Shown here: positions 27,134 to 36,697 of the stretch, one piece after another
Numbering within the stretch: position 1 is the stretch's first letter
How the letters are laid out: each line of letters begins with the position of its first letter
DNA from: Sporosarcina sp. P34
Lineage (GTDB): Bacteria > Bacillota > Bacilli > Bacillales_A > Planococcaceae
Direction: 5' to 3'
DNA: 64,000 bases
NCBI RefSeq assembly: GCF_002743375.1
Contig: NZ_PDZC01000001.1
Span: 620,001-684,000 of the forward strand
Translations under genes and position numbers: made by a program
Notes under the pieces: generated by a model
What the model was told of the DNA's origin: nothing
Seen by the model: only the letters and a program-made list of their open reading frames with translations
The model's database searches: none

Positions 27134-28807
27134 ATGCCTATACATAACATGAAAACATTTACATTTACAGCCCCAAACTTTACTGAATGGAAAGAAGCGG
27201 CTGTTTTATCTCTAAAAGGAAAGTCTTTTGACTCGTTGTACACAAAAACAATTGAGGGTATTGAACTCAAACCTCTTTACACCAAAGAGGATTTGGATCA
27301 ATTGGAAATTTCACGTGTCACAAAGCCTGCATTCGGCTGGACTGTCGCACAACCTGTTAGTGCAACAAATGGGGAACAGTTCGTAGAGCAGATGAAAGAA
27401 TCTTTGGCACGGGGGAATGAAGCGATTGCTTACAACGGACTGAAGCCTTTAGTGTGGGCGGAAGAGGACATAAAGCAAGTCGCTGAACTGATTACGCGTT
27501 ATCCAATTTTATTCACAGAAGTGCAAAGCGATGATCCGATTTTACAAGCCTTTACGTATATAGAAGAAACAAAACGCAAAGACGTTACAGGAATTTGTAT
27601 CAGTGCGGTTCCGTTAGCACTTGAAGGATTTCCAGGAGTTCGTACAAAGGGTGCCGATTTATGGACAGCGCATCATGAAGGGGCGGACGCGGTAACTGAA
27701 CTCGCGCTATCACTTTCGATCGCAGCTGAACTAGCGGAAGAAGCCACTTCATTTGAAGAATTTACAAACGACTTCTATGCACGATTTGCTGCTGATACAC
27801 ACTTTTTCATGGAAATCGCGAAGTTCCGTGCGTTCCGCGTATTATGGAAATTATTTAATGAAGCATATGGCGTGGAAAACGTGAAGCAAGTGCCTTTGCT
27901 AGGGATTACTTCACTGCGTTCCTACTCAAAACTTGATCCGTATGTAAACTTACTACGTGGCGGCAATGCGGCATTCTCCGCTATTTTAGGCGGAGCGGAT
28001 TGGCTGACTGTATTACCGCATGATGTGTTGACTGGAACGTCTCCAAGCTCGAATCGTTACGCACGAAATATTCAATTGATTTTGAAGGAAGAAACGCATA
28101 TCGATCAAGTTTTAGATCCCGCAGGCGGTTCATACTTCATCGAATCATTGACGGCAGAATTAATTCGTAAATCATGGGCGAAGTTCTTGGAGATTGATGA
28201 GAATGGCGGTTATCAAGCATTCTTGCAGTCTGGTGAATTAAGCAAACTGTATGCGCAACGTCAGAAAGAAATGGCAACGGGTAAAAAGACGTTGATCGGC
28301 ACGAATGTCTACGCGGAATTGACAGAAGTGAATTATGCGAATGAATCGACCGTGACTGTATCCAAACGCTTGTCGGAGCCTTTTGAAAATATTCGTTGCA
28401 AACAACAAGACGAGTTGCCGAAAACGGTGTTGCTTAACTTTGGAGCATTGAAAGACTATAAACCTCGTGCGGATTTCGTCAGTGGATTCTTGGCAGTTGG
28501 CGGTATTGAAGCGATATGGAGCCCTTCTTTCGAGTCAAACGATCAAGCGCTCAGTTGGATCGAAGAACAGCAGCCAGATTATGCAGTGATTTGTGCGTCG
28601 GTTGCGGATACTGAGGAAGTCGTAACAAACTTCTTAGCTGCCTATAAAGGAAAATGTCCAATCGATACAGCGGGTAAATATCCATCAGAAACTGCAGATC
28701 AGTGGCTTACCAATGGACTGAATGGTTTCATTTTCGCTGGACAGGATAAGATTGAAAAGCTGAATACTATTATTATGCAAACTAAAGGAGGCCGTTCCGT
28801 TGAGTAA
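27134..28807 (+). CDS. mutA: Methylmalonyl-CoA mutase small subunit
   Basis: The non-catalytic partner of MutB in the heterodimeric B12-dependent mutase. The 557 residues have the TIM-barrel-like mutase fold ([42 protein letters not shown], about 255-300; [14 protein letters not shown] near 330) and a C-terminal domain that resembles the cobalamin domain but lacks the DxHxxG ligand motif, as expected for the small subunit. I use ATG at 27134 with GGGGAAGGAGC upstream; the earlier in-frame ATG at 27104 lies in front of that ribosome-binding site. Overlaps mutB by eight bases. Confidence 0.93.
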   Translation: MPIHNMKTFTFTAPNFTEWKEAAVLSLKGKSFDSLYTKTIEGIELKPLYTKEDLDQLEISRVTKPAFGWTVAQPVSATNGEQFVEQMKESLARGNEAIAYNGLKPLVWAEEDIKQVAELITRYPILFTEVQSDDPILQAFTYIEETKRKDVTGICISAVPLALEGFPGVRTKGADLWTAHHEGADAVTELALSLSIAAELAEEATSFEEFTNDFYARFAADTHFFMEIAKFRAFRVLWKLFNEAYGVENVKQVPLLGITSLRSYSKLDPYVNLLRGGNAAFSAILGGADWLTVLPHDVLTGTSPSSNRYARNIQLILKEETHIDQVLDPAGGSYFIESLTAELIRKSWAKFLEIDENGGYQAFLQSGELSKLYAQRQKEMATGKKTLIGTNVYAELTEVNYANESTVTVSKRLSEPFENIRCKQQDELPKTVLLNFGALKDYKPRADFVSGFLAVGGIEAIWSPSFESNDQALSWIEEQQPDYAVICASVADTEEVVTNFLAAYKGKCPIDTAGKYPSETADQWLTNGLNGFIFAGQDKIEKLNTIIMQTKGGRSVE

Positions 28808-30956
28808 ACCTGATTTCCGTAAAGTGAATATAGAGCAATCACTCAATGAACTCTCACAGCAAACATCGTCAAAAGAGAATTTTTTAACGAATGAAGGAAT
28901 CGATGTAGCGCCCATCTATACAGCAAAAGATATTGAAAACACGGAGCATTTGAAAGACTTCCCAGGCATCGCACCGAACACGCGTGGACCGTATCCGACG
29001 ATGTACGTAGCGCGTCCTTGGACAGTTCGCCAGTATGCTGGATTTTCTACAGCAGAAGAAAGTAACGCATTTTACCGACGGAACTTGGCGATGGGACAAA
29101 AAGGGCTTTCGGTAGCGTTCGACCTCGCGACTCACCGCGGTTACGACTCGGATCATCCGCGTGTAACAGGTGACGTAGGGAAAGCGGGAGTTGCCATCGA
29201 CTCTATTGAAGATATGAAGATTTTATTTGCGGGTATTCCACTCGATCAAATGTCGGTATCGATGACAATGAATGGTGCAGTATTGCCGATCATGGCATTT
29301 TATATCGTAGCGGCTGAAGAGTCTGGTGTACGACCTGAGAAACTTTCTGGGACGATACAGAATGATATTTTGAAAGAGTATATGGTGCGGAACACGTATA
29401 TCTTCCCACCGGCAATGTCGATGCGAATCATTGCGGATATTTTCTCGTACACATCTGAAAATATGCCGAAATTCAACTCGATTTCCATCTCGGGCTACCA
29501 TATGCAGGAAGCGGGGGCGACTGCGGATATCGAGCTTGCGTATACTCTTGCTGACGGTTTGGAATATGTTCGTACAGGTTTGAAGGCGGGTATCGATATC
29601 GATTCATTCGCACCTCGGTTGTCCTTCTTCTGGGCGATCGGTATGAATTATTATATGGAAGTAGCGAAAATGAGAGCGGCACGGAAAATCTGGGCGCAGA
29701 TGATGCAGTCGTTTGAACCGAAGAACCCAAAGACACTCGCATTACGGACGCACTCCCAAACGTCGGGCTGGAGTTTGACGGAGCAAGATCCATTTAACAA
29801 CGTAACCCGCACATTAGTTGAAGCAAATGCATCATCCATGGGTCACACGCAGTCACTGCACACCAACGCATTGGATGAAGCGATCGCGTTACCGACCGAT
29901 TTCTCGGCTCGTATTGCACGGAATACACAATTGTTCTTACAAGAAGAGACGATGATGACGAAAGTAATTGATCCTTGGGGCGGTTCATACTATGTGGAAA
30001 AATTAACAGAAGAGTTAATGGAGAAAGCATGGGAATTAATTGGTGAAATCGAGTCACTTGGTGGTATGGCAGAAGCGATTGAAACAGGCTTACCAAAAAT
30101 GAAAATTGAAGAGGCTGCGGCGAAGCGCCAGGCGAAAATCGATTCGAAAGCGGAAACGATTGTCGGTGTTAATAAGTATCGTTTGGATACCGAAGATGCG
30201 ATAGATATTCTGGATATTGACAACACGTTGGTACGTCAAAAGCAAATTGACCGCATCAACGATATGAAGGATAAGCGCGATGAAAATAAAGTTCAGGCGA
30301 CGCTGACGGCAATCACGGAAGCGGCTAAGAGTGGTGAAGGGAACTTGCTTGCATTAGCAGTTGATGCCGCAAGAGCGCGCGCAACAATCGGTGAAATTTC
30401 AGATGCGATTGAATCAGTATCCGGTAGACATAAGGCGGTGATCCGTTCAGTGAGTGGTGTATATAGCTCAAACTTCTCAAATGAAGAAGAGATCCAAGAA
30501 GTGAAAGATATGACAGATGAGTTCCTGGAAAATGAAGGGCGTCGTCCACGTATTTTGGTCGCGAAGATGGGTCAGGACGGACATGACCGTGGAGCGAAAG
30601 TTATCGCATCTTCATTCGCTGACTTGGGCTTTGACGTAGATATCGGTCCTTTATTCCAGACACCTGAAGAGACCGCTTTGCAGGCGGCGGAAAATGATGT
30701 GCATGTCATCGGGGTAAGTTCACTGGCGGCAGGTCATAAAACATTGGTGCCCACATTGCGTGAAGAACTAAAGAAAATAAATCGTGAAGATATTTTAGTC
30801 GTAGTAGGCGGTGTGATTCCCGCGCAAGATTATGATTTCTTGCGCAAGAATGGTGCAGCTGCAATTTTTGGCCCGGGTACAGTCATTCCAGTGGCGGCTC
30901 AAAAAGTCATTGAGGAAATTTACCGACAGCTCGGCTATGAGGAAGTGACGGATTGA
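28800..30956 (+). CDS. mutB: Methylmalonyl-CoA mutase large (catalytic) subunit
   Basis: Adenosylcobalamin-dependent interconversion of (R)-methylmalonyl-CoA and succinyl-CoA. The 718 residues show the substrate barrel ([21 protein letters not shown] near 60; [17 protein letters not shown] near 155; [19 protein letters not shown] near 315) and the B12 domain with the base-off ligand motif [11 protein letters not shown] near 600 and [14 protein letters not shown] near 645. The start is TTG at 28800 behind AAAGGAGG. Downstream meaB overlaps its stop. Confidence 0.97.
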   Translation: MSKPDFRKVNIEQSLNELSQQTSSKENFLTNEGIDVAPIYTAKDIENTEHLKDFPGIAPNTRGPYPTMYVARPWTVRQYAGFSTAEESNAFYRRNLAMGQKGLSVAFDLATHRGYDSDHPRVTGDVGKAGVAIDSIEDMKILFAGIPLDQMSVSMTMNGAVLPIMAFYIVAAEESGVRPEKLSGTIQNDILKEYMVRNTYIFPPAMSMRIIADIFSYTSENMPKFNSISISGYHMQEAGATADIELAYTLADGLEYVRTGLKAGIDIDSFAPRLSFFWAIGMNYYMEVAKMRAARKIWAQMMQSFEPKNPKTLALRTHSQTSGWSLTEQDPFNNVTRTLVEANASSMGHTQSLHTNALDEAIALPTDFSARIARNTQLFLQEETMMTKVIDPWGGSYYVEKLTEELMEKAWELIGEIESLGGMAEAIETGLPKMKIEEAAAKRQAKIDSKAETIVGVNKYRLDTEDAIDILDIDNTLVRQKQIDRINDMKDKRDENKVQATLTAITEAAKSGEGNLLALAVDAARARATIGEISDAIESVSGRHKAVIRSVSGVYSSNFSNEEEIQEVKDMTDEFLENEGRRPRILVAKMGQDGHDRGAKVIASSFADLGFDVDIGPLFQTPEETALQAAENDVHVIGVSSLAAGHKTLVPTLREELKKINREDILVVVGGVIPAQDYDFLRKNGAAAIFGPGTVIPVAAQKVIEEIYRQLGYEEVTD

Positions 30957-32038
30957 CAGAAAAACAAAACGGACGAGATGAATCAGCCATGCATGTGATG
31001 CGCGGAATAGAATCCACACATGATGGATTTGTTGCCTCTTCACGTAAACGCTTTGTTAAAAAAGATCCATCTCATAAAAACTTGGATGTATTGCAACAGG
31101 AAATAGAAAATGGTTCTCGCTTGTATTTAGCGCGTGGTATTACGTTGCTTGAAAGTACGAAGCCTAGCGATAAGAAGGTCGGTCAGGAAGTGTTGACTAG
31201 CCTTCTGCCAAAAACGGGCAACTGTATCCGAATTGGGATTACAGGTGTTCCGGGGGCTGGAAAAAGTACGTTCATCGAGGCGTTCGGTCTAATGCTAGCG
31301 GATATGGGTCATAAAGTCGCGGTACTCGCGATTGACCCGAGTTCAACGCTAACAGGTGGAAGTATTTTAGGAGACAAGACGCGTATGGAGGAGTTGGCGC
31401 GGCATAAGAATGCTTTTATCCGCCCTTCTCCGTCAGCAGGTACACTTGGTGGTGTGCATAAGAAATCTCGCGAAACGATGTTGCTTTGTGAAGCGGCGGG
31501 ATACGACGTCATTTTGATTGAAACCGTAGGGGTTGGCCAAGGCGAAACAATTGTACGTGGAATGGTCGATTATTTCTTATTGCTAGTGCTGACTGGTGCT
31601 GGTGACGAACTACAAGGAATGAAAAAAGGCATCATGGAACTGACGGATGGTATTGTCGTGCATAAGAATGACGGTGCTAATAAACCGCTAGTCAAGAAAA
31701 CGGTGCGTGAATATACACGAATTATGCATATGCTGCAACCTGCTTCACCTGAATGGACGTCCAGAGTTCAACCGGTTTCTTCTATAGAAAAGACCGGCTT
31801 GGAAGCGGTATGGGAAACGGTTTTGGAATTTGAGAAAGAAATGAAAGATAAGAATCATTGGGACACAAGACGTCAACATCAGACACGCGATTGGTTCCAT
31901 GCGATGATCCGTGATCACTTAATTGATTCATTTTTCTCAGAGCAAGGACGAAAAACGCAGGTGAAGGCACTGGAGGAAGAATTGCTCGAGGGTCATTTAA
32001 CCGTAACTGGAGCAATTGATCGATTGTTTTCTTCTTAA
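30953..32038 (+). CDS. meaB: MeaB-type G-protein chaperone of methylmalonyl-CoA mutase
   Basis: A GTPase of the MeaB/ArgK group that gates adenosylcobalamin delivery and protects the mutase from inactivation. The 361 residues contain the P-loop [18 protein letters not shown] near 95, [23 protein letters not shown] near 122, [12 protein letters not shown] near 187 and the base-recognition [10 protein letters not shown] near 235. The start TTG overlaps the mutB stop (TTGA). Gene order mutA-mutB-meaB is a typical mutase operon. Confidence 0.94.
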   Translation: MTEKQNGRDESAMHVMRGIESTHDGFVASSRKRFVKKDPSHKNLDVLQQEIENGSRLYLARGITLLESTKPSDKKVGQEVLTSLLPKTGNCIRIGITGVPGAGKSTFIEAFGLMLADMGHKVAVLAIDPSSTLTGGSILGDKTRMEELARHKNAFIRPSPSAGTLGGVHKKSRETMLLCEAAGYDVILIETVGVGQGETIVRGMVDYFLLLVLTGAGDELQGMKKGIMELTDGIVVHKNDGANKPLVKKTVREYTRIMHMLQPASPEWTSRVQPVSSIEKTGLEAVWETVLEFEKEMKDKNHWDTRRQHQTRDWFHAMIRDHLIDSFFSEQGRKTQVKALEEELLEGHLTVTGAIDRLFSS

Positions 32039-32155
32039 TTTCTGTAAGGATATGCTATGATTGAAGAGGATAGTCTAACTACTGTCAGGTACGTGTTCAA
32101 GCGAAACTGAAGAGGCTATCACAATTATAGAGTACGAGAGAGGAGATATTGTAAA

Positions 32156-32596
32156 ATGACTATGAACTTTGATTTTTACATGAACGATATGACGAACCAA
32201 GCGAGAGCCGAAATGGAAGCGAGCGGCTACAAGCAATTGAAAACACCTGAGGACGTAGAGGAAGCATTCAAGCAACCTGGTACGACATTAGTCATGGTCA
32301 ACTCCGTTTGTGGATGTGCTGGTGGAATCGCTCGTCCAGCGGCTGCACACGCAGTACATTATGACAAGCGTCCCGACCACTTGGTAACGGTATTTGCCGG
32401 ACAAGATAAAGAAGCAACTGCACAAGCACGTATGCACTTCGGTGAAGATCACATTCCATCTTCTCCATCATTCGCTTTGCTAAAAGACGGCAAACTGATC
32501 GGTGAAGTAGGACGTTTCGAAATCGAAGGACATGACCCGATGTCAGTCGTTGTAAATCTTCAAGAACAATTCGAAGAGCACTGCGAAGAACTGTAA
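32156..32596 (+). CDS. brxB: Bacilliredoxin BrxB (YqiW/YphP family)
   Basis: A thioredoxin-fold protein that removes bacillithiol from S-bacillithiolated proteins. The 146 residues carry the CGC active site in [28 protein letters not shown], near residue 55, which is the family hallmark. The start may be ATG 32156 or 32162; GAGAGGAGATATTG precedes. In B. subtilis yqiW lies just downstream of the bkd region too. It is followed by a structured repeat, which may act as its transcript end. Confidence 0.94.
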   Translation: MTMNFDFYMNDMTNQARAEMEASGYKQLKTPEDVEEAFKQPGTTLVMVNSVCGCAGGIARPAAAHAVHYDKRPDHLVTVFAGQDKEATAQARMHFGEDHIPSSPSFALLKDGKLIGEVGRFEIEGHDPMSVVVNLQEQFEEHCEEL

Positions 32597-32603
32597 TAAA
32601 CAA

Positions 32604-32716
32604 AAGCGGAATGCGCCGTCTAGTCTCGACAGACGCTGGAGGCCCTGAAGCAAAAGGCCGAACTTGCCTTTTGAATCAGGACCGAAGCGATCCGAGAGAC
32701 TGGCGCATGTAGCTAG
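32604..32716. repeat. Structured intergenic repeat forming one long hairpin
   Basis: Nested complementary arms fold the whole stretch: ATGCGCC (32611-32617) with GGCGCAT (32702-32708), AGTCTCG with CGAGAGACT, CGCT with AGCG, GGCCCTGA with TCAGGACC and CAAAAGGC with GCCTTTTG at the tip. From memory this resembles a dispersed Bacillales repeat with the same GGAGGCCCTGA...CAAAAGGC core. It lies between convergent brxB and prli42. Confidence 0.75.
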
Positions 32717-32724
32717 AAGATAAT

Positions 32725-32759
32725 AAAAAACAGTTCGCATATTTTCATATGCGAACTGT
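32725..32759 (-). terminator. Terminator of prli42
   Basis: CAGTTCGCATAT and ATATGCGAACTG arms; on the minus strand the stem is followed by a T6 run, so it ends the prli42 transcript. Confidence 0.88.
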
Positions 32760-32767
32760 CATTTACA

Positions 32768-32863
32768 TTATAAGAACATGCTGAGACCCATGACCATAGT
32801 AGATGCGATCATGGCGACGATCATCAAGTAGACCACTGTTTTTTGAATTTTTTTATTACTCAT
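32768..32863 (-). CDS. prli42: Stressosome-associated membrane peptide Prli42
   Basis: A 31-residue peptide, too short for most gene callers: five basic/polar N-terminal residues (MSNKK), then one membrane helix ending MGLSMFL. Length, the SNKK start, helix and GxxMFL end fit Prli42, the miniprotein found in Listeria to tether the stressosome to the membrane and pass stress signals to sigma-B. It starts at 32863, preceded on the minus strand by GTAAGGAGC at good spacing, and has its own terminator. The stressosome genes are not in this window. Confidence 0.85.
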   Translation of the reverse strand: MSNKKIQKTVVYLMIVAMIASTMVMGLSMFL

Positions 32864-32986
32864 GCAGCAAAGCTCCTTACGCGTTGGAATGGGTTTGACT
32901 CTATTTTAACAGAAATAAGGATTTTCACAACTGGAATGGCTAGTATATGTTCATATAGTAGAATCGTAGTAAAAGGGGAATGTGCT

Positions 32987-33397
32987 ATGAATAAGGTAGA
33001 TCATATAGGGATTGCTGTAAAAAGTATAGATGAATCAATTAACTATTACATAGATACACTCGGATTGACAGTCATGGCTATTGAAGAAGTGGCTAGCCAA
33101 GGGGTTAAAGTGGCTTTCATCGATGCTCATAACGTCAAGATCGAGTTACTTGAACCGATGACGGAGACAAGTCCCATTGCGAAGTTTATTGAAAAACGTG
33201 GTGAAGGGGTTCACCACATCGCTTTTGGCGTGACGGATATTCGTTCAAGAATGAAGGAATTGGAAGAAAAGGGCGTTCAACTACTTTCAGATGCACCCAA
33301 GCCAGGTGCTGGTGGGGCAGAAGTGGCATTTCTGCATCCCAAATCATCATACGGTGTGCTCTATGAATTATGTGAAAAGACAAAGGGGGAAAACTAG
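32987..33397 (+). CDS. mce: Methylmalonyl-CoA epimerase
   Basis: Interconverts (S)- and (R)-methylmalonyl-CoA, joining the carboxylase to the mutase. The 136 residues form a glyoxalase-fold protein beginning MNKVDHIGIAVKSIDESINYY, with GVHHIAFGVTDI near 88 and FLHPKSSYGVLYELCE at the end; the metal ligands (His near 6, His in VHHIAFGV, Glu in YELCE) are in place. Start ATG at 32987 follows AAAAGGGG. Its stop abuts the ATG of pccB, giving an operon. Confidence 0.93.
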   Translation: MNKVDHIGIAVKSIDESINYYIDTLGLTVMAIEEVASQGVKVAFIDAHNVKIELLEPMTETSPIAKFIEKRGEGVHHIAFGVTDIRSRMKELEEKGVQLLSDAPKPGAGGAEVAFLHPKSSYGVLYELCEKTKGEN

Positions 33398-34945
33398 ATG
33401 AACATTTACGATAAAATTAATGAACTTTACGATAAGAAACGCGAAATCGAGTTGGGTGGCGGCGATGAGCGAATCATGAAGCAACACGAAAAAGGTAAGC
33501 TTACCGCACGTGAACGTATTGACATACTACTTGATGAAGGTACTTTCGTAGAGTTAAATCCATTCGTTGTTCATCGTACACGTGATTTCGGCATGGACAA
33601 GCTAGAAGGACCTGGAGACGGTGTTGTAACAGGTTACGGTAAAATCCACGGACGTCCGGTCTATTTATTCTCCCAAGACTTCACCGTATTTGGTGGAGCG
33701 CTAGGTGAAATGCACGCAATGAAAATTGCCAATGTGATGGATTTGGCTGCGAAAAACGGTGCACCATTCATCGGTCTTAACGATTCAGGTGGCGCACGTA
33801 TCCAGGAAGGTGTATTATCTCTTGACGGTTACGGTGAAATTTTCTACCGCAACGCGATCTATTCCGGAGTTATTCCACAAATTTCTGTTATCCTCGGGCC
33901 TTGTGCGGGTGGCGCGGTGTATTCGCCAGCGATCACAGATTTCGTCATTATGACGGATAAAACGAGCCAGATGTTCATCACGGGACCAAAAGTAATTGAA
34001 ACAGTTACAGGAGAGAAAATTACCTCTGAAGATCTGGGTGGCGCGAAAGTTCATAACACGATCAGTGGTAACGCGCATCTTCGTGGCGCAAGTGAAGAAG
34101 AAGTATTGGAAAAAACACGCGAATTATTGACATATCTGCCACAGAACAACACAGAAAAGACACCAATTCAGCCATTTGAAGAACAAGATGATTATCGTCC
34201 AGATTTGGCGGATACGGTACCTTACGAAACCATTCGTCCATATGACGTACGCAAAGTATTGGAGCAAGTAGTAGATGAAGGATCATTCTTCGAAATCCAG
34301 CCTGAATTCGCAAAGAACGCAGTAGTTGGCTATGCACGTATGAAAGGTGAGACAGTTGGATTTGTCTGTAACCAGCCGAAAGTAATGGCGGGTGGACTAG
34401 ACATTAACTCTTCTGATAAAATTGCACGTTTCATTCGGACATGTGATTCATTCAATATTCCATTGATCACATTTGAAGATGTTACAGGATTCTTCCCGGG
34501 AATCAAGCAAGAGCACGGCGGAATCATTCGCCACGGAGCGAAGATTTTGTATGCTTACTCGGAAGCAACTGTACCAAAAATCACTCTAATCTTACGTAAA
34601 GCTTTCGGTGGCGCATACGTAGCCCTGAACTCTAAATCAATCGGTGCAGACCTCGTCTTCGCTTGGCCAAACGCAGAAGTGGCCGTAATGGGTGCTGAAG
34701 GTGCAGCGAATATCATCTTCGCGCGCGATATCGCAAGCAGTGAAGATCCGGAAGCAACGCGTACAGCAAAAATCGAAGAATACCGTGAAAAGTTTGCGAA
34801 TCCATACGTTGCGGCTTCACACGGCATGATCGACGATGTCATTGACCCACGCGAAACGCGTATTAAATTGCTTCAAGGACTTGAAATGATGCGCAATAAG
34901 CACGAAGATCGTCCGAAGAAAAAGCACGGCAACATACCTCTATAA
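33398..34945 (+). CDS. pccB: Propionyl-CoA (acyl-CoA) carboxylase beta subunit
   Basis: Carboxyltransferase that makes (S)-methylmalonyl-CoA from propionyl-CoA. The 515 residues are of family length and show GDGVVTGYGKIHGRPVYLFSQDFTVFGG, LNDSGGARIQEGV, GPCAGGAVYSPAITDF and, in the second half, FEDVTGFFPGIKQEHGG and RKAFGGAYVALNSK. Corresponds to B. subtilis yqjD. The biotinylated alpha subunit is not encoded nearby; AccB/AccC or a distant gene must supply it. ATG follows AAAGGGGGAAAAC at the mce end. Confidence 0.94.
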   Translation: MNIYDKINELYDKKREIELGGGDERIMKQHEKGKLTARERIDILLDEGTFVELNPFVVHRTRDFGMDKLEGPGDGVVTGYGKIHGRPVYLFSQDFTVFGGALGEMHAMKIANVMDLAAKNGAPFIGLNDSGGARIQEGVLSLDGYGEIFYRNAIYSGVIPQISVILGPCAGGAVYSPAITDFVIMTDKTSQMFITGPKVIETVTGEKITSEDLGGAKVHNTISGNAHLRGASEEEVLEKTRELLTYLPQNNTEKTPIQPFEEQDDYRPDLADTVPYETIRPYDVRKVLEQVVDEGSFFEIQPEFAKNAVVGYARMKGETVGFVCNQPKVMAGGLDINSSDKIARFIRTCDSFNIPLITFEDVTGFFPGIKQEHGGIIRHGAKILYAYSEATVPKITLILRKAFGGAYVALNSKSIGADLVFAWPNAEVAVMGAEGAANIIFARDIASSEDPEATRTAKIEEYREKFANPYVAASHGMIDDVIDPRETRIKLLQGLEMMRNKHEDRPKKKHGNIPL

Positions 34946-34963
34946 TCAAAGGAGTCTTTCATC

Positions 34964-36088
34964 TTGAATACACAACGATTACTTCAAGAATTTTTGGAGT
35001 TAGTAAAAATTGATTCAGAAACTAAAAATGAACGAACTATTGCAGATATTCTTACGAAAAAATTGCAAGAACTGGGTTTTGACGTTACGGAAGATGATAC
35101 AGCGGAAAAGACAGGACATGGAGCGGGCAATTTAATTGCCAACTTGCCAGGTACAGTGGCTGACGCAGATCCGATATTCTTCACATGTCATATGGATACG
35201 GTAGTACCAGGACGATCCATTCAGCCAATCGTCAAAGAAGACGGCTATATCTATAGTGACGGTACGACGATTTTAGGTGCAGACGATAAAGCAGGAATTG
35301 CCGCTTTACTCGAGATGGCGAAAGTGATCCAAGAGTCAGACAAGCCGCATGGTCCGATCCAGTTCATTATTACAGCTGGGGAAGAAAGTGGATTAGTTGG
35401 CGCGAAAGCGATGAATCCTGACTACTTACAAGCAAAGTATGGCTTCGCGATCGATAGCGACGGAGAAGTAGGCGGTATTGTTACGGCGGCCCCTTACCAA
35501 TCAAAACTATGGACGACGATCTATGGGAAAACGGCTCACGCCGGCGTTGCCCCTGAAAAAGGAATTTCTGCGATCACACTTGCTGCTAAATCTATTGCGG
35601 GCATGAAACTTGGCCGAATAGATGAAGAGACGACTGCGAATATCGGTCGGTTTGAAGGGGGTAAAGCAACGAATATCGTTTGCGAAGAGGCTTTCATTTT
35701 ATCGGAAGTTCGTTCGATTAATCCCGATAAAATGCAGAAACAAATCGACTTGATGGTCGAGAAATTTGCCACGACTTCTAAATCATTAGGTGGCAAAGCT
35801 GAGACGACAACAGAACTCATGTATCCTGGTTTCTCAATTGGAGATGACGAAGAAGTCGTGCAAGTCGCGATGAAGTCAATCCGCAACGTAGGACGTGAGC
35901 CGAAGATTATGACGAGCGGTGGGGGAAGTGACGGCAACGTTTTCAACGGTATGGGCGTTCCTACTGTGACATTATCTGTTGGGTATGAAGAGATTCATAC
36001 GAAAAACGAACGTATGCCGATAAAAGAGCTGGAAAAACTGACGGAATTAGTACTTGAGATTGTCGGTCAGGCAATCCACACAGTGTAA
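34964..36088 (+). CDS. yqjE: M20/M42-family metallopeptidase (PepT-like, YqjE)
   Basis: A predicted dizinc amino- or tripeptidase of 374 residues. Metal-binding motifs are visible: FFTCHMDTVVPG near 70 (His, Asp), ILGADDKAGIAALLEM near 104 (Asp), ITAGEESGLVGAKAM near 138 (catalytic Glu-Glu), AIDSDGEVGG near 165 and SGGGSDGNVFN near 320. Start is TTG at 34964 behind AAAGGAG. It matches B. subtilis yqjE in order and family. Substrate cannot be told from sequence. Confidence 0.88.
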   Translation: MNTQRLLQEFLELVKIDSETKNERTIADILTKKLQELGFDVTEDDTAEKTGHGAGNLIANLPGTVADADPIFFTCHMDTVVPGRSIQPIVKEDGYIYSDGTTILGADDKAGIAALLEMAKVIQESDKPHGPIQFIITAGEESGLVGAKAMNPDYLQAKYGFAIDSDGEVGGIVTAAPYQSKLWTTIYGKTAHAGVAPEKGISAITLAAKSIAGMKLGRIDEETTANIGRFEGGKATNIVCEEAFILSEVRSINPDKMQKQIDLMVEKFATTSKSLGGKAETTTELMYPGFSIGDDEEVVQVAMKSIRNVGREPKIMTSGGGSDGNVFNGMGVPTVTLSVGYEEIHTKNERMPIKELEKLTELVLEIVGQAIHTV

Positions 36089-36124
36089 CAGTCCCAACAA
36101 AGAGCCTTGAAAGAAGGTATAACA

Positions 36125-36589
36125 ATGCAAACTGTGATTGTGCGGACAGGCAATGAAGAGTATGCTCTTCCAGTTGAATCGGTGATATCGATCGAGAAGT
36201 TGGAGTACGTCACACCGATTCCTCACCTTCCAACGTATTTACTTGGGTTGATGAAATCCCGTGGCGAGCTAGTGCCTATTCTAGATTTACGTCAGATTCT
36301 TTATCATCAGGCGACACCGCGTGATATTGAATCCCATGTAGTGGTCGTGAAAACGGATCAGTTAGAAGTTGGGTTACTCGTGTTAGATGCAAAAGAGATC
36401 CTTGAATTGCCGGAAGATCGGTTAACATCTACTGCATTAAAAGCGTATTCCAAAACGCCTTACTTCGTAACCGTAGCGAATCTAGAGGACCGTGTAGTGA
36501 CTGTCATCGATCCGAATATCATGGCGGATTCACTCCACGGCATGGATGAAATCTCTAGTTATATGAAAGAACAACAGCAATCAAATTAG
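36125..36589 (+). CDS. CheW-like chemotaxis coupling protein
   Basis: A single CheW domain of 154 residues: VIVRTGNEEYALPVESVISIEKLEYVTPIPHLPTYLLGLMKSRGELVPILDLRQIL is characteristic, followed by VVVVKTDQLEVGLLVLDAKEILELPEDRL. CheW links CheA to methyl-accepting receptors. No other chemotaxis gene is nearby, so it is an orphan copy or serves an unlinked cluster. The start ATG at 36125 has GAAAGAAGG upstream; an in-frame TTG at 36107 is less likely. Confidence 0.85.
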   Translation: MQTVIVRTGNEEYALPVESVISIEKLEYVTPIPHLPTYLLGLMKSRGELVPILDLRQILYHQATPRDIESHVVVVKTDQLEVGLLVLDAKEILELPEDRLTSTALKAYSKTPYFVTVANLEDRVVTVIDPNIMADSLHGMDEISSYMKEQQQSN

Positions 36590-36626
36590 TAGGCAAACAG
36601 AACGTATATTTGATAAAATGGAAAGA

Positions 36627-36657
36627 GTGGCAGACTGAAGTCGGTTTGCCGCTTTTT
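36627..36657 (+). terminator. Terminator between cheW-like gene and dinB
   Basis: GTGGCA-GAC and GTC-TGCCGC arms followed by T5. Confidence 0.7.
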
Positions 36658-36697
36658 GCTATTACATAATTATTTCCTGGGAAAGATAGGTGTTGAC

